Shown: positions 9,777-21,752 of the stretch, one piece after another
Position numbering within the stretch: the stretch's first letter is position 1
How the letters are laid out: each line of letters opens with the position of its first letter
NCBI RefSeq assembly: GCF_013374095.1
Contig: NZ_AP022672.1
Span: 3,055,501-3,119,500, forward strand
Direction: 5' to 3'
Origin: Sphingomonas sp. HMP6
GTDB taxonomy: Bacteria; Pseudomonadota; Alphaproteobacteria; Sphingomonadales; Sphingomonadaceae
DNA: 64,000 nucleotides
The notes under the pieces: model-generated
Database searches by the model: none
The model's input: the letters and a program-made list of their open reading frames with translations, nothing else
Told to the model about the DNA's origin: nothing
Position numbers and translations under genes: made by a program

Positions 9777-11117
9777 ATGGCAAGAAAATATTTCGGCACC
9801 GATGGGATTCGTGGCCTCACCAACAAAAGCCCGATGACCGCCGCGATGGCGATGCAGGTCGGGATGGCGGCGGGCGCACACTTCCGCCGCGGCGACCACA
9901 AGCATCGCGTGGTGATCGGCAAGGACACGCGCCTGTCGGGCTATATGCTCGAATCGGCGATGGTCGCGGGGTTCACCTCGGTCGGCATGGACGTGGTGCT
10001 GCTCGGCCCGATGCCGACCCCGGCGGTCGCGATGCTGACGCAATCGATGCGCGCCGATTTGGGCGTGATGATCTCGGCCAGCCACAATCCGTTTTTCGAC
10101 AATGGCATCAAATTGTTCGGGCCCGACGGCTACAAATTGTCCGACGCCGATGAAGCCGCGATCGAGGCGTTGATCGAGAGCGACATCGCGCTCAGCCCCG
10201 CCGCCGAAATCGGCCGCGCGCGCCGCGTCGACGATGCGCAGGGGCGCTATATCCATTTCGCCAAATCGACCTTTCCGGAGGATCTGCGGCTCGACGGAAT
10301 GCGCATCGTCGTCGATTGCGCGAACGGCGCATCGTACCGCGTCGCGCCGACCGCGCTGTGGGAATTGGGCGCCGATGTGGTCGCGATCGGGGTCAGCCCG
10401 AACGGCAAGAACATCAATGACGGCGTCGGATCGACCGCGCCCGCCTTGTTGTGCGAGACGGTGGTCGCGAGCGGCGCGCAGCTCGGCATCGCGCTCGACG
10501 GCGATGCCGACCGGCTGATCGTGGTGGATGAAAAAGGCCATGTCGTCGATGGCGACCAGTTGATGGCGACGATCGCCAGCGGCTGGGCGCGCAGCGGGCG
10601 GCTCAAGAATGGCGGGCTCGTCGCGACCGTCATGTCAAACCTCGGGCTGGAGCGGCATCTCGCGGCGCAGGGCATCGGGCTGGTGCGCACCGCGGTGGGC
10701 GACCGCCACGTGCTCGAGGCGATGCGCGCGCAGGGTTACAACGTTGGCGGCGAGCAATCGGGGCACATCATCCTGTCGGATTATGCGACGACCGGCGACG
10801 GGCTGGTCGCTGCGCTCCAGATTCTGGCGGAGCTGGTATGGGCGGGCGCACCGGCCAGCGAGTTGCTCCATCGCTTCGAGCCCCTGCCGCAGCTCTTGAA
10901 GAACGTCCGTTTCTCCGGCGGCAAGCCGCTCGACGCCGACGCCGTCAAGGCGGTGATCGCCGAAGCCGAAGCCGAGCTGAAGGGCAAGGGCCGCCTGGTG
11001 ATCCGTCCCTCGGGCACCGAACCCGTCATCCGCGTGATGGCCGAAGGCGACGATCCGGCGCAGGTGGAGGCGGTGGTCGATCGGATTTGCGACGCGGTGC
11101 GCGTGGCGGCGGGGTGA
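9777..11117 (+). CDS. glmM: Phosphoglucosamine mutase
   Basis: Converts glucosamine-6-phosphate to glucosamine-1-phosphate, feeding UDP-GlcNAc, peptidoglycan and LPS. The N terminus [12 protein letters not shown], the phosphoserine loop [14 protein letters not shown] near residue 100, the metal loop DGDADR near residue 240, and [12 protein letters not shown] near residue 410 are all in place. The ATG at 9777 is chosen over an in-frame GTG two codons upstream because it gives the usual N terminus. Its 446 residues match the family. Confidence 0.96.
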   Translation: MARKYFGTDGIRGLTNKSPMTAAMAMQVGMAAGAHFRRGDHKHRVVIGKDTRLSGYMLESAMVAGFTSVGMDVVLLGPMPTPAVAMLTQSMRADLGVMISASHNPFFDNGIKLFGPDGYKLSDADEAAIEALIESDIALSPAAEIGRARRVDDAQGRYIHFAKSTFPEDLRLDGMRIVVDCANGASYRVAPTALWELGADVVAIGVSPNGKNINDGVGSTAPALLCETVVASGAQLGIALDGDADRLIVVDEKGHVVDGDQLMATIASGWARSGRLKNGGLVATVMSNLGLERHLAAQGIGLVRTAVGDRHVLEAMRAQGYNVGGEQSGHIILSDYATTGDGLVAALQILAELVWAGAPASELLHRFEPLPQLLKNVRFSGGKPLDADAVKAVIAEAEAELKGKGRLVIRPSGTEPVIRVMAEGDDPAQVEAVVDRICDAVRVAAG

Positions 11118-11243
11118 CTTCTTCCTCCCCTCTCGCTAGCGGGAGGGGATCAAGGGGTGGGCGCGCGCTTTCAAAGCAGCGGACCGCTTGTTGGGAGCGC
11201 GAGCCCACCCCCAGCCCCTCCCGCGGGCGGGAGAGGAGAAAGG
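11118..11243. repeat. Intergenic palindromic repeat (GGGAGGGG class)
   Basis: The left part has CCTCCCCTCTCGCTAGCGGG and the right part GCCCCTCCCGCGGGCGGGAG, with GGGGTGGGCGCGCG and GCGAGCCCACCCC paired between them. The whole unit can fold into a long, interrupted stem. It fills the gap between glmM and the DUF1272 gene. This is a REP-like element, not a gene. Confidence 0.6.
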
Positions 11244-11250
11244 ACATCTC

Positions 11251-11475
11251 ATGCTAGAAATGCGCCCCGATTGCGAACGCTGCGGCACCGATCTCCCCGC
11301 CGACGAAGCGGGCGCCTTCATCTGTTCGTTCGAATGCACCTTCTGCGCCGAATGCGCTGAAAAGCTCGACGACAAATGCCCCAATTGCGGCGGCGAATTG
11401 ATGGACCGGCCTGCGCGGGTGGATGACGCGCTGGAGCGCCATCCGGCGAGCACAGTGCGCAAATTCAAGGGCTGA
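11251..11475 (+). CDS. DUF1272-domain zinc protein (74 aa)
   Basis: A compact cysteine protein with CERCGTDLP, FICSFECTFCAECAE and CPNCGGEL segments, giving eight or more cysteines arranged in CxxC pairs. This matches the DUF1272 family, small predicted zinc-binding proteins of unknown function. The ATG follows a GAGAAAGGA ribosome binding site in the tail of the upstream palindromic repeat, so the repeat may supply translation signals. Confidence 0.85.
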   Translation: MLEMRPDCERCGTDLPADEAGAFICSFECTFCAECAEKLDDKCPNCGGELMDRPARVDDALERHPASTVRKFKG

Positions 11476-11481
11476 GCCACC

Positions 11482-11602
11482 TGTCCTACACCGCCGAAGC
11501 GTGTCAGACTCGTCTGGTGCCTGTGTCTATTCTCCACCCGCCCGCGCGCCGCGACTGCCGCCCGAACAAGGGCCGCGATGGTGTGACTCGTGTGACTTTA
11601 AG
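11482..11602. repeat. Intergenic element with TGTCCTACA start and TGACTTTAAG end
   Basis: The element opens with TGTCCTACACCGC and closes with GTGACTCGTGTGACTTTAAG, ten bases before thiD. A second element with the same boundaries but a different interior lies at 19461-19564 before pntA2. The conserved ends and variable centre suggest a small dispersed repeat family. Neither copy codes for protein. Confidence 0.5.
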
Positions 11603-11611
11603 GGCTGACCG

Positions 11612-12841
11612 GTGACGCCGCGCATCCTCATCATCGCTGGCTCTGATTCGGGCGGCGGCGCGGGCATTCAGGCCGACATCAAGACCGTCACGATGCTCGG
11701 CGGCCACGCCATGACCGCGATCACCGCGATCACCGCGCAGAATACGCTCGGCGTTCAGGCGGTGATGCCGGTGCCGACCGACATGGTGATCGCGCAAATC
11801 GAATCGTGCGTGTCGGACATCGGCGTGGATGCGGTGAAGATCGGAATGATCGGATCGGCCGAGACGGCGCATGCCGTGGCGGATGTGCTGGAGCGGCTTC
11901 CTGCTAGGGGCTTACGTTTGCCGATCGTGTTCGACCCCGTCATGGTCGCGACGAGCGGCGATGTGCTGGCCGATGCCGACACGATCGCGGCGTTCGAACG
12001 GCTGATGCGAACCGCCACGGTGGTCACGCCCAATCTGCCGGAGCTGGCAGCACTCCTCTCCTCCTGTCGCCCTGAGCCCGTCGCAGGGCGCCGCGCCGCG
12101 CGCGCGCCGCTCATGGCGGGCGCTGCTTCGACAAGCGCAGCACGAATGGGGCAGGTGGCCGCCGATCTCGCCCAAGCGTTCGGCACCACCGTCCTGATCA
12201 AGGGCGGTCACGGCGACGGCGACACCCTCACCGATCGGCTGATCGATGAAACCGGCGAGATTGCCCATTGGACGTCCCCCCGGATCGACTCGACCTCGAC
12301 CCATGGCACCGGTTGTACGCTCGCCTCGGCCATCGCCACCTTCCTTGCGGCGGGGCTGCCGCTGCCCGCCGCCATCGCCCGCGCGCGCCAGTTCGTCCGG
12401 CTCGCGCTTAAAGACGCGCCCGGCCTCGGTGGCGGGCATGGCCCGATGGGACATCAATCGGTCCGGCTCGATCTCGGACCGGAACTGCGGTTCAATCAGG
12501 TAACGCTCGGCTGTACCGACTATGCCGCCGCGCGCGATTTCTACCGGGCGCTCGGCCTGAAACAGGTCGTCGACAGCCCCGATCATTATGCCCGGTTCGA
12601 GGCCCCCGGCGGGGCAACGCTGTCGATCGAACAGGGTGCGGCGGCGGCGGTGTTCCTCGAATGCACCGATCTCGACGCCGAAGTCGCGCGGTTGCAGGCG
12701 GCCGGACTGGTGTTCGAACATCTGCCGATCGACCAGGAGTGGCTGTGGCGCGAGGCGCGGCTGCGCGATCCGGCGGGCAACATGCTGTGCCTGTATCAGG
12801 CTGGTGCGAATCGCCGCTATCCGCCGTGGCGGATCGACTGA
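11612..12841 (+). CDS. thiD: ThiD hydroxymethylpyrimidine/phosphomethylpyrimidine kinase fused to a C-terminal VOC domain (409 aa)
   Basis: The first 270 or so residues are the bifunctional kinase that phosphorylates hydroxymethylpyrimidine twice for thiamine synthesis. IIAGSDSGGGAGIQAD at residues 6-21, DPVM near residue 108, IKGGH near 196 and the GTGCTLASAIA anion hole near residue 230 are seen. Residues about 150-180 are an arginine/alanine-rich insertion that coincides with a REP-like palindrome. From residue about 293 a vicinal-oxygen-chelate (glyoxalase-like) domain follows, FNQVTLGCTDYAAARDFYRA to the end. The start is a GTG, and the stop overlaps the rnhB start (TGATG). Confidence 0.9.
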   Translation: MTPRILIIAGSDSGGGAGIQADIKTVTMLGGHAMTAITAITAQNTLGVQAVMPVPTDMVIAQIESCVSDIGVDAVKIGMIGSAETAHAVADVLERLPARGLRLPIVFDPVMVATSGDVLADADTIAAFERLMRTATVVTPNLPELAALLSSCRPEPVAGRRAARAPLMAGAASTSAARMGQVAADLAQAFGTTVLIKGGHGDGDTLTDRLIDETGEIAHWTSPRIDSTSTHGTGCTLASAIATFLAAGLPLPAAIARARQFVRLALKDAPGLGGGHGPMGHQSVRLDLGPELRFNQVTLGCTDYAAARDFYRALGLKQVVDSPDHYARFEAPGGATLSIEQGAAAAVFLECTDLDAEVARLQAAGLVFEHLPIDQEWLWREARLRDPAGNMLCLYQAGANRRYPPWRID

Positions 12842-13458
12842 TGGCCAGCCCCAGACCCTCGCTCCGCCACGAAAAGCTCTGCCTCGCCCCCGTCGCCGGG
12901 GTTGACGAAGCCGGGCGCGGGCCTCTCGCCGGGCCGGTGGTGGCCGCCGCCGTAATCCTGCCCGCGCGCGGTATCCCGCGCGGCATCAACGATTCGAAGA
13001 AGTTGCCCGCCGCTGAACGCTTGCGGCTGTACGACCGGCTCCGCGGCTGCGCGCTGGTCGGCATCGGCGTGGTCGAGGCGGACGAGATCGATAGGCTCAA
13101 CATCTATTGGGCGACGATGAAGGCGATGACGCTGGCGGTGGAGGCGCTGGTCGGGGTGGCGGGCTGCGCGCCGGGGCATGTGCTGGTCGATGGCAATCGC
13201 CTGCCCAAATGGGGTTTCGACGCGACGCCGATCGTGAAGGGCGATGCGATCAGCCTGTCGATCGCCGCCGCCTCGATCATCGCCAAGCATACCCGTGACA
13301 CGATCATGCTGGCCCATGCCGAGGCCTATCCGTACTATGGCTGGCACGCGAACAAGGGCTATGGCGCGCCCGATCACCTCCGCGCGTTGCGCGATCACGG
13401 CCCGTGCCCGCTCCACCGCCGCAGTTTTCGGCCCGTCGCGGAGGCTTTCGCGAAATCC

Positions 13459-14787
<1,329 letters not shown>

Positions 14788-14792
14788 ACGCG

Positions 14793-14889
14793 CCGTCATG
14801 CCGGACTTGTTCCGGCATCCGCTGTGCCGCAAAGCACATCGCGCGGGGATCGCACCACGGTGGACCCCGGAACAAGTCCGGGGTGACGC
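14793..14889. repeat. Intergenic palindromic repeat (GGAACAAGTCCGG class)
   Basis: The element runs from CGTCATGCCGGACTTGTTCC to a right half reading GGACCCCGGAACAAGTCCGG and GGGTGACG. The two halves are inverted relatives. The 30 bases at 14859-14888 are identical to 19957-19986 before pntB. This is a chromosomal REP-like family, and the folP ATG begins right after it. Confidence 0.8.
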
Positions 14890-14892
14890 ATA

Positions 14893-15960
14893 ATGACTCT
14901 CCACCTCCGCCCGATCCAGTTCGTCGACACCCCCATCGGTCGCGATGGAGAAGTCGCTCGGTTGGCGGGCGGGATGCTGTGGTTCTCTGCCTATGAAGTG
15001 ATCGAGGACGACCGGCGGCGCACCGTCGCGATCGCCGACCTCGACGCGCTGCTCACCGACGAACGCGCGGCCCGGCTCCACGCCGCTATCACCGCCCCGC
15101 TCGCCCCGCTCGCCCCGCTGGTGCTGGGGGAGCGGACGCTGCGTTTCGACCAGCCGAGCGTCGCGGGCATCCTCAACGTCACGCCCGACAGTTTCTCCGA
15201 CGGCGGCACACTGCACGAGGATCCGGCGTCGGCCGCGAGTGCCGGGGTCGCGCTTGCGGCGGCGGGGGCGGCGATGATCGATGTCGGCGGCGAATCGACC
15301 CGGCCTGGTGCCGCCACCGTGTGGGAAGGCGACGAGATTAGCCGCGTCGTCCCCGTGATCGAACGGCTCGCGCGCAGCGGCACGCTCGTCTCGATCGACA
15401 CGCGCAAGGCCGCGGTGATGGAGGCCGCGCTGGCGGCGGGGGCAGCGATCGTTAACGACGTCTCGGCCTTGCTGTGGGATGATCGCGCGCTGGAGGTGGT
15501 GGCGAAGGCCGGCTGCCCGGTCGTGCTGATGCACTCGCCCGAGCCGAGCAAAGGGCCGCATGGTGGCTCGGGCTATCAGGATGTCGTGGTCGAGGTGTTC
15601 GACTGGCTCGAGGACCGCATCGCGGCGGTGGTCGCGGGCGGCGTCGATCGCGCACGGATCATCGTCGATCCCGGCATCGGCTTCGGCAAATCGCTGTCGG
15701 ACAATCTCGCGCTCATCAACGGCCTGGCGATGTTCCACGGCCTCGGCTGCCCGATCCTGCTTGGCGCGAGCCGCAAGCGGATGATCGGCGCGCTGTCGAA
15801 CGAAGCACCGGTCGGGGAGCGGCTCGGCGGGTCGGTCGCGCTAGCACTGGCCGGAGTGGCGGCGGGGGTACAGATGCTCCGGGTTCACGATGTTGCGGAA
15901 ACGGTGCAGGCGGTGCGCGTGTGGCGGGGCTTGCGCGATCGCGCGCTGGTCGGGCGCTGA
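14893..15960 (+). CDS. folP: Dihydropteroate synthase
   Basis: Condenses 6-hydroxymethyl-dihydropterin diphosphate with p-aminobenzoate in folate synthesis and is the sulfonamide target. The signature ILNVTPDSFSDGG is near residue 94, DVGGESTRPGA near residue 130, SIDTRK near residue 165, and IIVDPGIGFGKS near residue 255. LLGASRKRM follows near residue 290. About 85 residues precede the catalytic domain, longer than the Escherichia coli enzyme but usual in sphingomonads. It follows ccrM across a REP-like repeat. Confidence 0.95.
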   Translation: MTLHLRPIQFVDTPIGRDGEVARLAGGMLWFSAYEVIEDDRRRTVAIADLDALLTDERAARLHAAITAPLAPLAPLVLGERTLRFDQPSVAGILNVTPDSFSDGGTLHEDPASAASAGVALAAAGAAMIDVGGESTRPGAATVWEGDEISRVVPVIERLARSGTLVSIDTRKAAVMEAALAAGAAIVNDVSALLWDDRALEVVAKAGCPVVLMHSPEPSKGPHGGSGYQDVVVEVFDWLEDRIAAVVAGGVDRARIIVDPGIGFGKSLSDNLALINGLAMFHGLGCPILLGASRKRMIGALSNEAPVGERLGGSVALALAGVAAGVQMLRVHDVAETVQAVRVWRGLRDRALVGR

Positions 15961-15964
15961 CGGC

Positions 15965-16519
15965 TCAGCCGGGCAAGCGATAGTCGGCCGGCACGACGTA
16001 ACCGAACGACAACATCACGCGGGCACGGTCGCCCTCGCACGGCTCCGACCAATGCTGGCGCTCGCTCGGGTAGAAAGCGAGCAGCATCCGCTCGCTGACG
16101 TCGATCGGCACGCCCGCGATCACCGGGCGACCACCCGCTTCGGGCAGTTGCAGGAACAGGTTGCAGCGCAAATGGCGCGTTCCCGGCGGCGTCGAATCGA
16201 TATGCGGATGGACTTGGCCGCCTGCCTTGATGATGCTCACCAGCCAGCCATGATCGGGCTCGGGCGTGCTATCGTCGGGCAAGCCCATATGCCGCTGAAT
16301 CGCCAGCCGAACGGCGTGATAGCGCGCGTCGACGGTCGGGATAAACTCGGTCTTCTTGCACAGCCGCGCCGGACCATTCTCGCGCAGATATGGCTCGGTC
16401 GAAAGCGCCCAGTCGAGCAGGTGCAGGCGGTCCTCCTCGGCGATGAAGCCGGGCAGCAGAATGCGCTCGTCCGGGCGGACCAGCCGTTGCGCTGCCTTCA
16501 ACAGTGTCGCGTGGTCCAT
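15965..16519 (-). CDS. 2-oxoglutarate/Fe(II)-dependent oxygenase-like protein (184 aa)
   Basis: The facial triad appears as HPHID (His106, Asp108) and His156 in RQHWSEP. The arginine in GDRARVML near residues 165-167 is suited to binding 2-oxoglutarate. The fold is the cupin-like aspartyl/asparaginyl or PhyH-type oxygenase family. The substrate is unknown. The gene converges with folP (4-base gap) and starts 59 bases downstream of the minus-strand response-regulator gene's stop. Confidence 0.75.
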   Translation of the reverse strand: MDHATLLKAAQRLVRPDERILLPGFIAEEDRLHLLDWALSTEPYLRENGPARLCKKTEFIPTVDARYHAVRLAIQRHMGLPDDSTPEPDHGWLVSIIKAGGQVHPHIDSTPPGTRHLRCNLFLQLPEAGGRPVIAGVPIDVSERMLLAFYPSERQHWSEPCEGDRARVMLSFGYVVPADYRLPG

Positions 16520-16578
16520 ACTGCCTCCTCGCCGCCGAACCTTTCCGTCGGCGGCAAGGGCAAGTCAATCGGCCACGC

Positions 16579-18015
<1,437 letters not shown>

Positions 18016-18202
18016 TTCGTCCCAGGTTCAGCCGCTAACCATAGGCATAAGGTATGAAAGCGGGCTTAAACGCCCCGCAACGAGACAGCAGGGACAGAAA
18101 GATGGATCACACCCCGATTCGTGCCGCCGCAATCGCGGGGGTTGAGGGGCGCGCGCGTGACCGCTAAGCAGAGACTGAAACATGCATTCGAGGGATGAGA
18201 CA

Positions 18203-18331
18203 ATGGCTGCTGAAAAAGACATTCAGGTCCACCAGGCGACCTATCACAAGGTCATCGGCTGGATGAAATACGGCGCGATCATCGTTGCGATCGTGGCCGC
18301 CGCCGTGATTTTCCTGATCACGCGGAAGTAG
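18203..18331 (+). CDS. aa3-type cytochrome c oxidase subunit IV-like small protein (42 aa)
   Basis: A one-span membrane peptide: a short polar N terminus (MAAEKDIQVHQATYHKVIGW) then a hydrophobic helix ending ITRK. This matches the bacterial aa3-type subunit IV family, a tiny accessory subunit of terminal oxidase with a single transmembrane helix. GAGGGATGAG just upstream can serve as a ribosome binding site. The stop is one base before the pntA1 ATG, so it is probably in the transhydrogenase operon, an arrangement often seen in sphingomonads. Confidence 0.85.
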   Translation: MAAEKDIQVHQATYHKVIGWMKYGAIIVAIVAAAVIFLITRK

Positions 18332-18332
18332 G

Positions 18333-19454
18333 ATGAAGATCGCCGTCCTGCGCGAAACCGCCGAGGGCGAACGCCGCGTCGCCGCGACACCGGAAACGGT
18401 GAAGAAGTTCATTGGCCTCGGCGCGACCGTCGCGGTCGAGGCGGGTGCGGGTGAGACGGCGTCGATCGCCGATGCGGATTATGCGGCGGCGGGCGCGACC
18501 ATGGCGGATCGCGCGGGCGTGCTGTCGGGCGCGGAGATCGTGCTCGGCGTGCAGGGGCCGGATGCGGCCGCGCTGGCCGGCGTCGCGCCGGGGGCATGGC
18601 TGGTCGCCGCGCTCAACCCGTTCGCGGATCGCGCGCGGATCGATGGCTATGCCGCTGCGGGCCTTGAGGCGCTGGCGATGGAATTCATGCCGCGCATCAC
18701 GCGGGCGCAATCGATGGACATCCTGTCGTCGCAGTCGAACCTTTCCGGGTATAAGGCGGTGCTCGATGCGGCAGCGACCTATGGCCGCGCCTTCCCGATG
18801 ATGATGACGGCGGCGGGCACGGTTTCGGCGGCGCGCGTGTTCGTAATGGGCGTTGGCGTTGCCGGGCTGCAGGCGATCGCCACCGCACGGCGATTGGGCG
18901 CGCAGGTCTCGGCGACCGACGTGCGCTCGGCGACCAAGGAGCAGATCCAGTCGCTCGGCGCGAAGCCAATCTTCGTCGAGAACGTGGCTGGCATCGAGGG
19001 CGAAGGCTCGGGCGGCTATGCCGGCGAAATGAGCCCCCAATATCAGGCCGCGCAGGCCGAACTGGTCTCGGGCCATATCGCCAAGCAGGACATCGTCATC
19101 ACGACCGCGCTGATCCCCGGCCGCCCCGCCCCGCGCCTTATCTCGGCGGCGCAGGTCGCCAGCATGAAGCCCGGCTCGGTGATCGTCGATCTTGCGGTCG
19201 AGGCTGGCGGCAACGTCGAGGGTGCGGTCGCGGGTGAGATCGTCGTGGTGAATGGCGTGTCGATCGTCGGCCATCGCAACGTGCCGAGCCGCCTCGCGGC
19301 GGATGCGAGCGCGCTGTTCAGCCGCAACCTGTTCAACTTCCTCAGCGCCTTTTGGGACAAGGAAGCCGGCAAGCCCGTGCTCGACGCCGAGATCGGCGAC
19401 GCGATCCGGCTGACGCAGGGTGGCAAGGTCGTCAACGCGCGGTTGTTGGGGTGA
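18333..19454 (+). CDS. pntA: NAD(P) transhydrogenase alpha subunit, soluble NAD(H)-binding part (373 aa)
   Basis: Domain I of the proton-translocating transhydrogenase, which uses the proton gradient to reduce NADP+ with NADH. The N-terminal MKIAVLRETAEGERRVAATP, the SNLSGYKAV segment near residue 130, and the dinucleotide fold VFVMGVGVAGLQAIATARRLGA near residue 170 are characteristic. As in many alphaproteobacteria, the alpha chain is split and its membrane part is a separate gene downstream. The ATG begins immediately after the small oxidase subunit. Confidence 0.95.
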   Translation: MKIAVLRETAEGERRVAATPETVKKFIGLGATVAVEAGAGETASIADADYAAAGATMADRAGVLSGAEIVLGVQGPDAAALAGVAPGAWLVAALNPFADRARIDGYAAAGLEALAMEFMPRITRAQSMDILSSQSNLSGYKAVLDAAATYGRAFPMMMTAAGTVSAARVFVMGVGVAGLQAIATARRLGAQVSATDVRSATKEQIQSLGAKPIFVENVAGIEGEGSGGYAGEMSPQYQAAQAELVSGHIAKQDIVITTALIPGRPAPRLISAAQVASMKPGSVIVDLAVEAGGNVEGAVAGEIVVVNGVSIVGHRNVPSRLAADASALFSRNLFNFLSAFWDKEAGKPVLDAEIGDAIRLTQGGKVVNARLLG

Positions 19455-19460
19455 GCGCGC

Positions 19461-19564
19461 TGTCCTACATCGCGGCTGATCGGTATCGTGCCGCTGGTCT
19501 GCCAAATGACGTGGGGCCGACGTCCAACGACATGCGCGATAGTGCGACTCTTGTGACTTTAAGC
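19461..19564. repeat. Intergenic element with TGTCCTACA start and TGACTTTAAG end (second copy)
   Basis: It starts TGTCCTACATCGC and ends GCGACTCTTGTGACTTTAAG, the same boundaries as the element at 11482-11602, with an unrelated centre. It lies between the two transhydrogenase alpha genes. Confidence 0.5.
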
Positions 19565-19586
19565 GACTTGGTCGGAGACTGACGGC

Positions 19587-19895
19587 ATGGACTTCATCTC
19601 GATCCTTTCCATCTTCGTGATGGCCTGCTTCGTCGGCTATTATGTCGTCTGGTCGGTGACGCCCGCGTTGCACACGCCGTTGATGGCGGTGACCAATGCG
19701 ATTTCCTCGGTCATCATCGTCGGTGCGCTGATCGCCAGTGCGGCGATCGGGATCGGCAGCGGGGGTGCGGTGTCGAAATGGCTCGGGCTGCTCGCGGTGG
19801 TGCTGGCGAGCGTCAATATCTTCGGCGGCTTTGCGGTCACCGCGCGGATGCTGGCGATGTACAAGAAAAAAGCGCCGACGGCGGCGAAACACTAA
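19587..19895 (+). CDS. pntAB: NAD(P) transhydrogenase alpha subunit 2, membrane part (102 aa)
   Basis: Domain II alpha segment: three to four transmembrane helices with the family sequence [26 protein letters not shown] near residues 24-48. It forms the proton channel with the membrane part of PntB. It lies between the soluble alpha gene and pntB and is part of the same operon, though dispersed repeats interrupt both gaps. Confidence 0.93.
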   Translation: MDFISILSIFVMACFVGYYVVWSVTPALHTPLMAVTNAISSVIIVGALIASAAIGIGSGGAVSKWLGLLAVVLASVNIFGGFAVTARMLAMYKKKAPTAAKH

Positions 19896-19899
19896 TTTC

Positions 19900-19986
19900 G
19901 TCACCCCGGCCTGCTGCCGGGGTCCACTCATCCACTGACGCTGGGGCTAATGGCGCGGTGGACCCCGGAACAAGTCCGGGGTGACG
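19900..19986. repeat. Intergenic palindromic repeat (GGAACAAGTCCGG class), second copy
   Basis: It begins CGTCACCCCGGCCTGCTGCC and ends with the same 30 bases as the repeat before folP (19957-19986). It sits between pntA2 and pntB, and the open reading frame of pntB extends back into it. The annotated pntB start was therefore placed downstream of the repeat. Confidence 0.8.
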
Positions 19987-20003
19987 GTAAGGGGTTGAAG
20001 ACT

Positions 20004-21464
20004 TTGGAACATGTGACGGCAAATCCCTGGGCATCGCTCGCGTATCTCGTCGCGGGGGTATGCTTCATTCTCGCGCTGCGGGGCCTGTCGAGCCCGGCGA
20101 CGAGCCAGCGCGGCAACCGCATGGGCATCATCGGCATGACCATCGCGGTGGTGACGACGCTGGTGACGCATGTGCCCTCTCAGGTTGTTCAGACTGGAGG
20201 CTTTCCGCCGGAGGCAGCCCTTTTAGACGTCGTCACGATCATCGAGATCCTTGCCGCGATCGGCATCGGTGCCGCGATCGGCCTCGTCACCGCGCGGAAA
20301 ATCGCGATGACCGACATGCCGCAGCTCGTCGCCGCGTTCCACTCGCTGGTCGGCATGGCGGCGGTGCTCGTCGCGGCGGCGGCGTTCCTCAATCCAGAGG
20401 CGTTCGGCATCGCCGAGAATGGCGTCATCTTCGTGCAGAGCCGGATCGAAATGGGCTTGGGTATCGCGATCGGTGCGATCACCTTTAGCGGCTCGGTCAT
20501 CGCCTTCCTGAAACTCAACGGCAATATGGGCGGTAAGCCAATCATGCTGCCGGGCCGCCACATCATCAATCTCGGCGTGCTGGCGGCGATCCTCGGTCTG
20601 GTCGCCTATTTCACGCAGGACCAGAGCCCGTGGATCTTCTGGACGATCACCGCGCTGAGCTTCGTCATCGGCTTCCTGCTGATCATCCCGATCGGCGGGG
20701 CAGACATGCCGGTCGTGGTGTCGATGCTTAACAGCTATTCGGGCTGGGCGGCCGCGGCGATGGGCTTCACCCTTCACAACACCGCGATGATCATCACCGG
20801 CGCGCTGGTCGGCTCGTCGGGCGCGATCCTCAGCTACATCATGTGCAAGGCGATGAACCGCAGCTTCATCTCGGTGATCGCGGGCGGCTTCGGCGGCGAT
20901 GCGGGGCCGAGCAGCGGCGAAGCCAAGGAACAGCGCCCGTGGAAGCGCGGCAGCGCCGAGGACGCCGCGTTCCTGCTGGGGCAAGCCGAACAGGTCATCA
21001 TCGTCCCCGGCTACGGCATGGCGGTTTCGCAAGCTCAGCACACGCTGCGCGAAATGGGCGACAAGTTGAAGGCGCACGGCGTCCGCGTGAAATATGCGAT
21101 CCACCCGGTTGCGGGGCGTATGCCGGGGCATATGAACGTGCTGCTCGCCGAGGCGAACGTGCCGTATGATGACGTGTTCGAGCTGGAGGACATCAACAGC
21201 GAATTCGCGCAAACCGACATCGCTTTCGTCATCGGCGCGAACGACGTCACCAATCCGGCGGCCAAGACCGACAAGACCTCGCCGATCTACGGCATGCCCG
21301 TGCTCGACGTCGAAAAGGCCAAGACGGTCTTGTTCATCAAACGCTCGATGGGGGGCGTCGGTTATGCGGGCGTCGACAACGACGTGTTCTACATGGACAA
21401 TACGATGATGCTGCTCGGGGATGCCAAGAAGATGGTCGAGGAAATCGTCAAGTCGTTGGATTGA
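20004..21464 (+). CDS. pntB: NAD(P) transhydrogenase beta subunit
   Basis: It has eight to nine membrane helices followed by the NADP(H)-binding domain III. The motifs VIIVPGYGMAVSQAQ near residue 330 and GRMPGHMNVLLAEANVPYD near residue 370 are diagnostic. The TTG at 20004 is preferred because AAGGGG (19989-19994) lies 9 bases upstream and it avoids the REP-like repeat; GTG 20013 is the alternative. The stop codon sits inside the first unit of a 13-bp tandem repeat. Confidence 0.93.
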   Translation: MEHVTANPWASLAYLVAGVCFILALRGLSSPATSQRGNRMGIIGMTIAVVTTLVTHVPSQVVQTGGFPPEAALLDVVTIIEILAAIGIGAAIGLVTARKIAMTDMPQLVAAFHSLVGMAAVLVAAAAFLNPEAFGIAENGVIFVQSRIEMGLGIAIGAITFSGSVIAFLKLNGNMGGKPIMLPGRHIINLGVLAAILGLVAYFTQDQSPWIFWTITALSFVIGFLLIIPIGGADMPVVVSMLNSYSGWAAAAMGFTLHNTAMIITGALVGSSGAILSYIMCKAMNRSFISVIAGGFGGDAGPSSGEAKEQRPWKRGSAEDAAFLLGQAEQVIIVPGYGMAVSQAQHTLREMGDKLKAHGVRVKYAIHPVAGRMPGHMNVLLAEANVPYDDVFELEDINSEFAQTDIAFVIGANDVTNPAAKTDKTSPIYGMPVLDVEKAKTVLFIKRSMGGVGYAGVDNDVFYMDNTMMLLGDAKKMVEEIVKSLD

Positions 21465-21538
21465 TCCAGGGGGTTGATCCAGGGGGTTGATCCAGGGGAT
21501 TGATCCAGCGGAGTGATCTGGGGGATCGATCCGCCCGA
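21461..21538. repeat. 13-bp tandem repeat, about six units
   Basis: Units of TTGATCCAGGGGG start at 21461, 21474, 21487 and 21500, with two decayed units at 21513 and 21526. The first three differ by at most one base. The first unit contains the pntB stop codon. Each well-preserved unit has a GATC. Confidence 0.85.
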
Positions 21539-21752
21539 TCCCGTCAAAGTGGCGCGAAGAAAGCATCGTCCGCCTGTGCGATACGAATGATACGCACAGC
21601 GAATGCCACCATTTCGGACCAATTCAGGTCGTAGCGCGCGGGGCGGTCCCGGATTGCCGCCGAAGCGGCGGTATTTTGACTGTTCCGATTTGGCGTAATG
21701 CGTAATTTCCATGTTCGCGCCGGGGCAAGTGGGGCCGGTCGAAGGGGAAGCC
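21539..21752. other. Non-coding stretch before the winged-helix gene
   Basis: Together with the tandem repeat this makes about 290 bases without a gene. No convincing reading frame, tRNA or terminator was found. GAAGGGGAAG at its end is the ribosome binding site of the next gene. Confidence 0.5.
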
